NCBI GenBank assembly: GCA_963974125.1
Contig: CAXBCH010000003.1
Location: 1 to 64,000, forward strand
Reading direction: 5' to 3'
Length of the DNA stretch: 64,000 bases
Source of the DNA: Haliea sp963974125
GTDB lineage: Bacteria; Pseudomonadota; Gammaproteobacteria; Pseudomonadales; Halieaceae
Shown here: in pieces, positions 7,058-14,879 of the stretch
Position numbering within the stretch: position 1 is the stretch's first letter
Layout of the letters: each line of letters opens with the position of its first letter
The notes under the pieces: generated by a model
What the model was told of the DNA's origin: nothing
Database searches by the model: none
Seen by the model: only the letters and a program-made list of their open reading frames with translations
Position numbers and translations under genes: made by a program

Positions 7058-9187
7058 ATGGCCAAGTCACTGACCACGCTTGCCAGCCCCTTCAAGTTGG
7101 GGTCCATGCAACTCAAGAATCGAATGGCAGTCATGGCCATGGGTGTCAATCTGGCGGAGGAGGATGGCAGCTGCGGGGATCGCTTGCTGGCCTTCCACGA
7201 GCGTCAGGCCGAGGGCGGCGTGGGCCTGATCATTCTTGGCTCCACCGGGGTCAGCTGGCCCGCCGGTTCCAACCAGCCCTGGCAGACTTCGGTCGCATCT
7301 GACGACATGATCCCGGGTCTGAAAAGATTGGCGGACGCATGTCACGCCCACGGGGCCAAGGTCGCAGCGCAGCTCCACCATGGCGGCCTGGTATCCACGG
7401 AAGACCGCGTTGCCGGCCGGCCGGTGATGGCACCCTCCGTTCCCGTAGAGAAGACTCCCGGCTTCCTCAACGCCTTCCTGCCGGAAGAGCTGCGGATGAT
7501 GTACCGTCCGTCACCGGAAACGATCCTCCAGCCCATGACCCACGCAGACATTGCCCTGCTGGTCGAGCACTTCGCTGCCGCGGCCCGTCGGGTGCGGGAG
7601 GCCGGCCTGGACGGTATCGAGATACACGGTGGCCACGGCTATATCCTGTCGTCCTTCCTGTCCCCCTTTTTCAACAACCGCGAGGATGAATACGGTGGCA
7701 GCCTCGACAATCGTGCCCGCCTGTTGCTCGAGGTATTTACCGCGGTACGTGCCGCGGTAGGGGCTGACTTCCCGGTGTGGGTGAAAATCGACTCCGGTGA
7801 GTTCGGGCAGGACGAAGGCATCACCCTGGAAGATGCCAAGGCCACCGCACGCATGCTGGAGCAGGCCGGTGCCGATGGTATTACCGTCAGCGCATATCAC
7901 GACACCTCCCGCGGCAGCAACCATTCCGAATCGAATATTCCGCATACCCCGGAGCGGCTGGTGGGCAACGCCATCGCTATCCGCCAGGCGGTGCATATTC
8001 CAGTGCTGACCTCTGGCCGTATTGAGCCGGCAGCGGCCGACAAGCATATTGCTGCCGGGCATTTTGATCTTTTCGGTATGGGCCGCAAGATGCTGGCGGA
8101 CCCGGACCTTCCCAACAAGGTGTGCAGCGGGCAGCTGGATCAGATCCGGCCCTGCGTCTATTGCTACTGTTGTGTCAGCCAGATCTATATCCTCAAGCCG
8201 GTCAAATGCGCGGTGAACGCCGAAACCGCGCACGAACGCCAGCGCAGGGTGATTGCCACCGACAGCAGCCGCCATTTTGCGGTGGTAGGCGGCGGTCCGG
8301 CGGGTATGGAAGCCGCACGCAGGCTCGCTGCCGCCGGTCACCAGGTTACGCTGCTGGAAGCCGCCGACCGGCTCGGCGGCACCCTGCAGTTCGCCAGTAT
8401 TGCCTATGAACCCAACGAGCGCCTGCTCAACTGGCTCCGGCGCCAGATGGCTTCATCCACAGTCGACGTCCGTCTGGGCACGGTGGCGACCCCGGCGGTG
8501 CTGCAGGCGCTGGGTGTGGATGAAGTTGTTGTCGCCACCGGTGCCCGGCGCCTGATGCCAGAGCTCCCTGGCAGCGAACAGGACTTTGTCTTTAGTGGCG
8601 ATGAAATGCGGGCGCTGGTATTGGGCGAGAACGCGTCGTCGCTGCGGCGCAAGACCACGGCATTTACCCGGGGCATGACTCGTCTGGGAGCACTGACCGG
8701 AGTCAACCGCCATCCCTGGATCCTGCGTCAGGCCTCGCGGCTGTGGCTGCCCCTGGGTGAGCGCATTGTGGTGATTGGCGGTGAATTGGTAGGCCTGGAA
8801 CTGGCGGAATATCTCGCCCACCGGGGTCGGGAAGTGACGGTGGTTGACGAGTCGCCGCGGTCCGGGGCAGGGCTCTACCTGGTGCGTCGCATGCGCTTGC
8901 TGGACGAGTTGCAGGAACTGGGCGTGACGCTGCAGAACAAGGCCACTGCGGTCAGCATCGGCGATCACGCCGTCAGTTACCGCAACCAGCGCGGCCAGGT
9001 GCGTACTCTGGCGGCAGACCACGTGATTGTAGCCAAGGGTGCAACCGGGGACACCAGCCTCGCCGAGCAGCTGCGCAGCGCGGGCCTCAGTGTCCACACC
9101 ATCGGTGACTGCAACGGCGTGGGCTACATCGAGGGCGCGATGGAGTCCGCCGCAGAACTGGTGGCGGGTATTGGTCGGGCCGCGTAG
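7058..9187 (+). CDS. Old-Yellow-Enzyme/2,4-dienoyl-CoA reductase-like FMN/FAD/Fe-S oxidoreductase
   Basis: A 709-residue enzyme of the FadH/BaiCD type, expected to reduce a conjugated enoyl substrate with NAD(P)H through FAD, Fe-S and FMN. The N-terminal TIM barrel (about 1-370) has the family stretch HGGHGYILSSFLSPFFNNR followed by DEYGGSLDNRARL. An Fe-S motif (RPCVYCYCCVSQIY...KC) links to a C-terminal NAD(P)/FAD module with VVGGGPAGMEAARRL and VIGGELVGLELAEYLA. In FadH the cysteines are spaced CxxCxxxC; here the third is one residue closer, with an extra cysteine beside it. An AGGAG site precedes the ATG. Neighbouring acyl-CoA genes suggest a role in degrading an unsaturated or cyclic acid; the substrate is unknown. 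Confidence 0.88.
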   Translation: MAKSLTTLASPFKLGSMQLKNRMAVMAMGVNLAEEDGSCGDRLLAFHERQAEGGVGLIILGSTGVSWPAGSNQPWQTSVASDDMIPGLKRLADACHAHGAKVAAQLHHGGLVSTEDRVAGRPVMAPSVPVEKTPGFLNAFLPEELRMMYRPSPETILQPMTHADIALLVEHFAAAARRVREAGLDGIEIHGGHGYILSSFLSPFFNNREDEYGGSLDNRARLLLEVFTAVRAAVGADFPVWVKIDSGEFGQDEGITLEDAKATARMLEQAGADGITVSAYHDTSRGSNHSESNIPHTPERLVGNAIAIRQAVHIPVLTSGRIEPAAADKHIAAGHFDLFGMGRKMLADPDLPNKVCSGQLDQIRPCVYCYCCVSQIYILKPVKCAVNAETAHERQRRVIATDSSRHFAVVGGGPAGMEAARRLAAAGHQVTLLEAADRLGGTLQFASIAYEPNERLLNWLRRQMASSTVDVRLGTVATPAVLQALGVDEVVVATGARRLMPELPGSEQDFVFSGDEMRALVLGENASSLRRKTTAFTRGMTRLGALTGVNRHPWILRQASRLWLPLGERIVVIGGELVGLELAEYLAHRGREVTVVDESPRSGAGLYLVRRMRLLDELQELGVTLQNKATAVSIGDHAVSYRNQRGQVRTLAADHVIVAKGATGDTSLAEQLRSAGLSVHTIGDCNGVGYIEGAMESAAELVAGIGRAA

Positions 9188-9223
9188 GTCGCGCCGCGTA
9201 GGTCGGCCGGGCCCCGCAGCCCG

Positions 9224-10828
9224 CTAGCGTTCCGCCTTGAACCCGGCCTTGTTGGCGTCCCAGGTATTGGGGCCGAGGCCGGCGTCGCGCAGCTTGAACT
9301 TCTGCACCTTGTTGGTCGGCGTGTAGGGCAGGCTGTCCACCACTTCGATATAGCGGGGCACGAAGAAATAGGGCGCGTTGTCGTTGATGTATCGTGCGAG
9401 TTCCTCCGGTTCCACACTGGCGTCTGGCTTCAGGATCACGTTGAGCTTGAGCTCAGTCTCTGAATCGAGAATGTCGCTGGGTACACCAAAGGCCGCACAG
9501 TCGGCTATCGCCGGGTGGCGACGGGCCACCATCTCCACTTCAAAGGTCGAGATGTTGCGTCCCTTGAGGCGCACGGCATCCTTCTTGCGGTCGGAGAAGA
9601 AGTAGTAGCCGTCCGGGTTGCGCTTGACCATGTCGCCGGTCTTGTACCATTCACCCTCAAAGGCGGCCGCCGTCGCTTCCGGATCATCGAAGTAGCCATT
9701 GAAAATGACAAACGGCTTCCTGGGGCGCACCCACAGTTCGCCGGGTTCGCCATCGGACACATCCTCGCCCTCATTGTTGACCACGCGTACATCGAGCGCG
9801 GCAGTGGGCTTGCCGCAGCTGCCGGGAGGCAGTGAGGTCTCGTCCGGCAGCACGATGATCAGCTGCATGACCTCACTCTGGCCCAGGCCCTGGGGCAGTA
9901 GCTCCAGGCCAAAGCGCTTGCTGAAAGGTCCGGCAACATCGGCCGGCATTGGCACGGCCATCAGCTTGCGCAGGCTGTGCGCTGCGTCGTCGGGCTTCTC
10001 GGGGGCGTTCCACAGGAACATGTGCATGGCACCGAGAGTGAAGCTCTGGGTGGCGCCATAGTAGTCAACGCGTTCCCAGAAGTGCTTTACCGAAAAGGCG
10101 CTGTCGATGGCGAGCGGGATTCCCACGATCAGCGCGCGGAGGATGGAGGTCACCCAGGCGGCGGAGTTGTACATCGGCAGGACGCTGTAGATAACGTCAC
10201 CGGGGCGGGTGCCGAACAGGGCATCCCCGGAGGCAACAGCGTTGAACCAGACGTTGTGACTCTGCATGACGCCCTTGGAGCGCCCGGTAGTCCCCGAGGT
10301 CCACAATATGGCGCAGGTGTCACCATAGCTCTGCCCGCTCATGTCTGGCTCCGGGGCTCCCGCGTGATAAAGGCTGTTGAAATCCGTAGCGCCCGGGAGT
10401 GCCCCGGGGTCGCCCAGAACCACCAGATTCCCGGCTTCCAGGTCGCCCATGACCTCCGCCAGCCGGGCCGCATGGTCGTCGTCCGTGACCACTATTTTGG
10501 GTCGGCTGCGGTTAATGGTCTCGGATAGCCAGGTACCCTTGTAGTCGGAATTGACGGGTGTCCAGATGGCACCAAGCTTGTTGCTGGCCAGGGCCAGGAA
10601 GATGACTTCCGGGGCACTGCCCATGTAGAAGGCTACGCGGTCGCCGCGCCCCAGCCCGAGAGCGGCAAGCCCGGCAGCCAGTTCATTGACCTTGCTGTTG
10701 GCCTCGGCAAAGCTGTAGTGCGTTTCCCCGAACATGATGAATGTCGCCTCGGGTTGCTCCGCGGCCTGCATGGCCAGGGCCCGGCCCAGATGGCGGTCTT
10801 CAATGTTCTCGAACTGCAATACGTTCAT
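9224..10828 (-). CDS. AMP-dependent acyl-CoA synthetase/ligase
   Basis: Activates a carboxylic acid to its CoA thioester through an acyl-adenylate. The 534-residue protein shows the P-loop TSGTTGRSKGV near residue 178, the core GEWYKTGD with FFSDRKKDAVRLKGRNIS (the hinge/A8 region), and the C-terminal lysine in TPTNKVQKFKL. The ATG at 10828 (MNVLQFENIEDRHLG) has a TGGAG site upstream; sequence further upstream in the frame is not part of the gene. It is followed on the same strand, 36 bp before, by the end of the convergent flavoenzyme gene. It lies directly downstream of an acyl-CoA dehydrogenase gene, so the two are likely co-transcribed in one acid-degradation pathway. Confidence 0.92.
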   Translation of the reverse strand: MNVLQFENIEDRHLGRALAMQAAEQPEATFIMFGETHYSFAEANSKVNELAAGLAALGLGRGDRVAFYMGSAPEVIFLALASNKLGAIWTPVNSDYKGTWLSETINRSRPKIVVTDDDHAARLAEVMGDLEAGNLVVLGDPGALPGATDFNSLYHAGAPEPDMSGQSYGDTCAILWTSGTTGRSKGVMQSHNVWFNAVASGDALFGTRPGDVIYSVLPMYNSAAWVTSILRALIVGIPLAIDSAFSVKHFWERVDYYGATQSFTLGAMHMFLWNAPEKPDDAAHSLRKLMAVPMPADVAGPFSKRFGLELLPQGLGQSEVMQLIIVLPDETSLPPGSCGKPTAALDVRVVNNEGEDVSDGEPGELWVRPRKPFVIFNGYFDDPEATAAAFEGEWYKTGDMVKRNPDGYYFFSDRKKDAVRLKGRNISTFEVEMVARRHPAIADCAAFGVPSDILDSETELKLNVILKPDASVEPEELARYINDNAPYFFVPRYIEVVDSLPYTPTNKVQKFKLRDAGLGPNTWDANKAGFKAER

Positions 10829-10872
10829 CAGTGACTCCAGAGCGTTGTTATCAATATTGCCGGCAGCGCTGC

Positions 10873-11913
10873 CTACAGGGTGATGCCGGACTGGTCGTTG
10901 CTGGCCAGGTATCGACCCATCGCGGCCAGATGGTGGGAGGCGCCGCCGAGGTCGAACTCGAGCTGCTTCGACCAGAGGAAATAGCGGTGAATGGGGTACT
11001 GGAGGTCGGCGCCAATACCACCGTGCAGGTGCTGGGCGGTGTGGCTGACACGGTGGGAGGTTTCGGTCGCCCACCAGCGCGCCGCCCCCGCCTGCAAGGT
11101 GGCGTCCATCCCTTCCTCCAGACGCCACATGGCGCTGTCGACCACGCCGCGCAGGGCCTCTATGTCCATATAGCCGTCCGCGGCGCGATGCGCCACGGCC
11201 TGGAAGGCCGCCAGGGGTTTGCCAAATTGCTTGCGTTCGCTGGTGTAGGCTGCGGTGCGTCGCAATGCTTCTTCGGCCACGCCCAGTTGCAGGGCTGCCG
11301 TCATGACCTGCTGCCGCTGCTGCAGGGCGGCAATCGCGTCCGGCCCACCCAGGTCCAGGACCTTTGCGCGCCTGATCAGCACCCGGGAAGTGGGGCGGCC
11401 ATTGCTGACGCGCTGGGGTTCAAACTCCACGTCGGCCTCCGTCGGTGCCAGGGCCACCAGGCGCTCACCGGCCCGCGCCACCAGGTACAGGGCGCCCTCC
11501 GCCCAGGGCACCATGCTCAGCTTACCCTGCAGCGTGTCGCCCTCCCGTGTGAGCCCATCACTGAGGGACAGACTGAGCCAGGCATCGCCGGCTGCAACCC
11601 TGGCCAGGCCTTCGCTGACGCCACCGGCCTCCAGGGCCTGTGCTGCCAGCAGGGTGTCCAGCAGCGGTATCTGTGCCAGCACTGCGCCCTGGGCCTTGAC
11701 CACAAGACATTGGGCAATGAATCCCATCGCCGAGCCGCCGTGCTCTTCCGCCAGGCCGATCCCGGTAAGACCTGCCTCGGCGAGAGTCTGCCAGAGGCCG
11801 GTGTTGAAGCTGTCCTGGTACTCGGCTTGCGCGGTGTCGTTCACCTGCTCGCGAAAGATCTTTTCCGCCAATTCGGCGATGGCGGCTTGGTCTTCGGTCA
11901 GGGAGTAGTCCAT
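10873..11913 (-). CDS. Acyl-CoA dehydrogenase family protein (possible small/beta partner)
   Basis: An FAD-dependent desaturase-type protein of 346 residues, shorter than ordinary fatty-acid acyl-CoA dehydrogenases. The N-terminus MDYSLTEDQAAIAELAEK is typical, and the C-terminal domain has SERKQFGKPLAAFQAVAHR and then HLHGGIGADLQYPIHRYFLW, as in the shorter subunits of heteromeric dehydrogenases. The middle beta-domain is weakly conserved. A second, longer acyl-CoA dehydrogenase is encoded divergently nearby, so the two may form a mixed tetramer as in steroid side-chain degradation; that is inference. It is upstream of the acyl-CoA ligase and downstream of a TetR gene on the same strand. Confidence 0.87.
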   Translation of the reverse strand: MDYSLTEDQAAIAELAEKIFREQVNDTAQAEYQDSFNTGLWQTLAEAGLTGIGLAEEHGGSAMGFIAQCLVVKAQGAVLAQIPLLDTLLAAQALEAGGVSEGLARVAAGDAWLSLSLSDGLTREGDTLQGKLSMVPWAEGALYLVARAGERLVALAPTEADVEFEPQRVSNGRPTSRVLIRRAKVLDLGGPDAIAALQQRQQVMTAALQLGVAEEALRRTAAYTSERKQFGKPLAAFQAVAHRAADGYMDIEALRGVVDSAMWRLEEGMDATLQAGAARWWATETSHRVSHTAQHLHGGIGADLQYPIHRYFLWSKQLEFDLGGASHHLAAMGRYLASNDQSGITL

Positions 11914-11965
11914 TAGAATGTCTCCAGTATGGCGGTCGGTTGGCAGCTTCCAGTTGATTTCGGGT

Positions 11966-12652
11966 TCATCGTTTCAGCGACAGGATGCGGACGGCGTGAT
12001 GCAGCTGAGTCCGGGGCGGGTTGCGGGCAAACAGGCCGCGATAGAATAGCGCCGCCAGCCACTCGGCCAGCTCCGCCTCCGACAATTGCAGCGCCAGCAG
12101 ATCCGGATTGCGCTCAATATAGCATTCCCGAAGCACGTCCTGGCCGATGCCGCTCAGGGCGTGGACCATCAGCCGCACTTCGTGCGGCGCCAGTTCGCTG
12201 TCGGGAAACACGTAGGGAAACACATCCGCGAGCAGCTGCAGGCGCCGGTTGTAGGAGGCTTGCCAGCGCGCCCGGAAAGCCGGGTCATCGGCGCAGAACT
12301 GGTTGATGCAGTTGCTGATGCCCGGGTGTTCGGCGTGGCTGCGAACGGCCACTTCGTAGTGTGACCGCAGCCGACTGAACCAGTCGCCCTTGCTGACGTC
12401 CCGCTCTATTTGTTCGGTGGCCTCGAATTCGGCGATGTATTCGTCCAGGATTTCTTCAATCAGTGACTTGAGATCACTGTAGTAGTGGTGGAAAAGACCT
12501 GCCGCGACACCCGCCTCCGCGGTCACGTCCTTGATGCGCAGCTGGTGATAGCCCACCCGGTCCAGCACCGCGACCGCGGCAGTCTTCAGGCGCTCGCGCG
12601 CCAGCGCGCCTCTGGGGCGGCGGGGGCTGGTTTTGTCAGTGGCTGCAGACAT
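11966..12652 (-). CDS. TetR-family transcriptional regulator
   Basis: A 228-residue regulator. The N-terminal helix-turn-helix covers about residues 15-65 (ALARERLKTAAVAVLDRVGY then VTAEAGVAAGLFHHYYSDLK), with a long helical ligand-binding part after it. It is the first minus-strand gene upstream of the acyl-CoA dehydrogenase and ligase, and it is divergent from a second acyl-CoA dehydrogenase. A large palindrome at 12678-12717 sits in the shared promoter region, just upstream of its start. It probably represses both sides and responds to a CoA ester or free acid. The ligand cannot be read from the sequence. Confidence 0.9.
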   Translation of the reverse strand: MSAATDKTSPRRPRGALARERLKTAAVAVLDRVGYHQLRIKDVTAEAGVAAGLFHHYYSDLKSLIEEILDEYIAEFEATEQIERDVSKGDWFSRLRSHYEVAVRSHAEHPGISNCINQFCADDPAFRARWQASYNRRLQLLADVFPYVFPDSELAPHEVRLMVHALSGIGQDVLRECYIERNPDLLALQLSEAELAEWLAALFYRGLFARNPPRTQLHHAVRILSLKR

Positions 12653-12677
12653 GGCGCAGGGTCCTCTTCATCAATCA

Positions 12678-12717
12678 GGATTATTATTGAATTTGGATTC
12701 AAGATCAATAATAATCC
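12678..12717. promoter_or_regulatory. Probable TetR operator: perfect 13-bp inverted repeat with a nested palindrome
   Basis: GGATTATTATTGA (12678-12690) is the exact reverse complement of TCAATAATAATCC (12705-12717). Inside the 14-bp spacer region a second perfect repeat, TTGAAT-TTGG-ATTCAA (12688-12703), overlaps the outer arms and is offset by two bases. It lies between the divergent TetR (12652) and acyl-CoA dehydrogenase (12752) starts and is AT-rich in a GC-rich region. Confidence 0.75.
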
Positions 12718-12751
12718 AGTCAACGTCAGCGTCCCCAGGAGATCAGCCCAG

Positions 12752-13924
12752 GTGCATATCGAACATACAGCGGAACAACAGGCTTTGCGCAGCGAGCTGC
12801 GGACCTACTTTCGGTCCCTGATGACGCCCGAGCTGCAGGAGGCCACGCGCGGCAATGAAGGCGGCGATGCCTACAAGTCGGTCATTCGCCAGATCGGCAG
12901 GGACGGTTGGCTGGCGCTGGGATGGCCCCGTGAATATGGCGGCCACGGCCGTGGCCCCATGGACCAGATGATCTTCTTCGAAGAGGCGCAGCTGGCCAAT
13001 GCACCACTGCCGTTCGTCACCATCTCGACGGTAGCGCCGGCGATCATGGCCCACGGTTCCGAGGCACACAAGGCTTTCTTCCTGCCGAAAATCGCCGCCG
13101 GGGAACTGCATTTTGCCATCGGCTACACGGAGCCGGATGCGGGTTCCGACCTCGCCGCGCTGAAGACCACGGCGGTACGGGAGGCTGACGACTGGGTGAT
13201 CAACGGTACCAAGGTCTATACCTCCAGTGCCGAGGCTGCAGATTACATCTGGCTGGCGGCGCGCAGCGATCCGGCGGCGGCACGGCCCCACGCAGGCATC
13301 AGCATATTCATGGTCGATGCACACCAACCGGGCTTCAGCTACGCGCCGATCCACACCGTGGGCGGAGTGCGCACCAACATGAGCTACTATAATGACGTGC
13401 GCTGCCCCCACGACATGATCTGCGGGGAAGTGAACGGTGGCTGGAAGTTGATCACTTCCCAGCTCAATCACGAGCGGGTGGGGCTGGCAGCGATCGGGAT
13501 CTATGCCTACGGTCTCTACCAGGACGTTCTGGCCTGGGCGCGGGAGCCTGTCGCTGGCGAGCGCCCCATTGACGACCCGACCGTGCAGCGCCTGCTGGCG
13601 GAATCCTACGCCCGCCTGGAAGCCATGCGCCTGATGACCTGGCGCATGGCCTGGAGTATGGAGCAGGGGGAACCCGAAGTGGCCTACGCCTCGGCCATGA
13701 AAGCCTTCAGTACCGAGGGGCTGATTGCAGTCTATCGCCTGCTGATGGATGCCATGGGTCCCGCCAGTACCCTGCATCGCAGCAGCCCCGGAGCTGCCCT
13801 GCACGGCGAACTGGAGGAAGAATACCGCAAGTGCCAGATCAACACCTTTGGTGGCGGCGTGGTGGAGTTGATGCGGGACCTGGTGGCGGCATTTGGCCTC
13901 AATATGCGCGCCTATCACCGCTGA
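12752..13924 (+). CDS. Acyl-CoA dehydrogenase
   Basis: An FAD enzyme of 390 residues introducing a C2-C3 double bond into an acyl-CoA. The GTG start at 12752 is chosen because an AGGAGA site sits nine bases upstream and the protein then begins VHIEHTAEQQALRSELR; earlier in-frame codons overlap the TetR gene. Features are the flavin-contact region FAIGYTEPDAGSDLAALKT, a C-terminal helical domain, and an ending with NTFGGGVVELMRDLVAA, a pattern common in the larger subunits of heteromeric dehydrogenases acting on bulky acyl-CoAs. It is divergent from a TetR gene with a strong shared operator and is followed by another TetR gene. Confidence 0.92.
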   Translation: MHIEHTAEQQALRSELRTYFRSLMTPELQEATRGNEGGDAYKSVIRQIGRDGWLALGWPREYGGHGRGPMDQMIFFEEAQLANAPLPFVTISTVAPAIMAHGSEAHKAFFLPKIAAGELHFAIGYTEPDAGSDLAALKTTAVREADDWVINGTKVYTSSAEAADYIWLAARSDPAAARPHAGISIFMVDAHQPGFSYAPIHTVGGVRTNMSYYNDVRCPHDMICGEVNGGWKLITSQLNHERVGLAAIGIYAYGLYQDVLAWAREPVAGERPIDDPTVQRLLAESYARLEAMRLMTWRMAWSMEQGEPEVAYASAMKAFSTEGLIAVYRLLMDAMGPASTLHRSSPGAALHGELEEEYRKCQINTFGGGVVELMRDLVAAFGLNMRAYHR

Positions 13925-14026
13925 TCCAGCGGTCACCGGCAATTAATGCCCGCAATGTAGTGGAATTTGGCGCGTTTTCGCGCTAGATTGGCGCTGACAG
14001 TAAAATAATAGACGCCGGTTAAAGTC

Positions 14027-14659
14027 ATGGGAGCAGCGCCACAGTTCGAAGGGAGGCGGGAGCGCAAGAAGCGCGAAACCCGCGAGCGGATCCTGCAGGT
14101 CGCCCGAAGTCAGTTTACCCGCCTGGGTTATGACGCGGTGACGGTAGAGGCACTGGCCGAAGCCGCGGATATTTCCAAACCTACCCTGTTCAATTATTTT
14201 CCCAGCAAGATGGCCATCCTGCAGGCTCTGGTGCCCGGTGTGGATGAGCGTTTCGCCGCTGCAATAGAACGTTTCCGTGGCGAGGGTGGTACGGTGGAGG
14301 AGCAGCTGGCACGTTTTTTTGCCTACGGCGCCGAGATGACCCGCAAGACCCCCATGCTGACCCGGGCACTGCTGATTCTGGCACTGCGCGCCTATGATGA
14401 CCCTCTCTACAGTGTCGACCAGCACCGCTGGCCATCGCTGCACGACAGTTTTTGCGCCATGCTGCGCGATGGTGTCGCCCGCGGTGAAGTGCGGACTGAC
14501 ATCAGCGTCGAGCGCATGACCCACTACATCACCGGCATCTATGTTTACGGCCTGCTCAGCTGGCTGGCGGATCCAAAGTTCAGTGTGGATGTGGAACTGG
14601 CGGTGGCGGCAGCCTTCCTCGGCTCTGGTATCGCCGTCAACGCCCAGGCGGATCGCTGA
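14027..14659 (+). CDS. TetR/AcrR-family transcriptional regulator
   Basis: A 210-residue regulator with a basic N-terminus (GRRERKKRETRERI) and a clear helix-turn-helix, VEALAEAADISKPTLFNYFPSK, at about residues 42-63; this is the classic TetR 'FNYFxSK' form. The C-terminal part is helical and not diagnostic. It lies 102 bp after the acyl-CoA dehydrogenase and 220 bp before a TonB-dependent receptor on the same strand, so it may control the receptor or the catabolic genes. A small GCGCG-TTTT-CGCGC hairpin (13970-13983) is upstream. It is distinct in sequence from the TetR at 11966-12652. Confidence 0.9.
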   Translation: MGAAPQFEGRRERKKRETRERILQVARSQFTRLGYDAVTVEALAEAADISKPTLFNYFPSKMAILQALVPGVDERFAAAIERFRGEGGTVEEQLARFFAYGAEMTRKTPMLTRALLILALRAYDDPLYSVDQHRWPSLHDSFCAMLRDGVARGEVRTDISVERMTHYITGIYVYGLLSWLADPKFSVDVELAVAAAFLGSGIAVNAQADR

Positions 14660-14879
14660 ACCGCCTGCTTCCCCGCAGGCAGCCTGCAGCCAGTATTCTT
14701 ATTTGCACCATTGAACCCTATTTTAGGCCGCCTGCACTGGTCGTTGGCGCTGCTCCGGTGTAAAGTTGGCCCGCCGTATAAAAGCTAACCGTAGGATAAC
14801 TTTCGGCTCAGCCCATAACAACCCTGTGTTGCCTGCTGGTAGCGCGGACATAAACGCATTAACCGCATGAGAGGTCCCC

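Noticed and set aside
9178..9215. Short tandem GCCGCGTAGGTCG-like repeat at the end of the flavoenzyme gene
   Set aside because: Only two units in very GC-rich sequence; it could have arisen by slippage and has no evident function.
13970..13983. GCGCG-TTTT-CGCGC hairpin upstream of the second TetR gene
   Set aside because: Short and in GC-rich sequence; without a T-run or conservation it cannot be called a terminator or operator.
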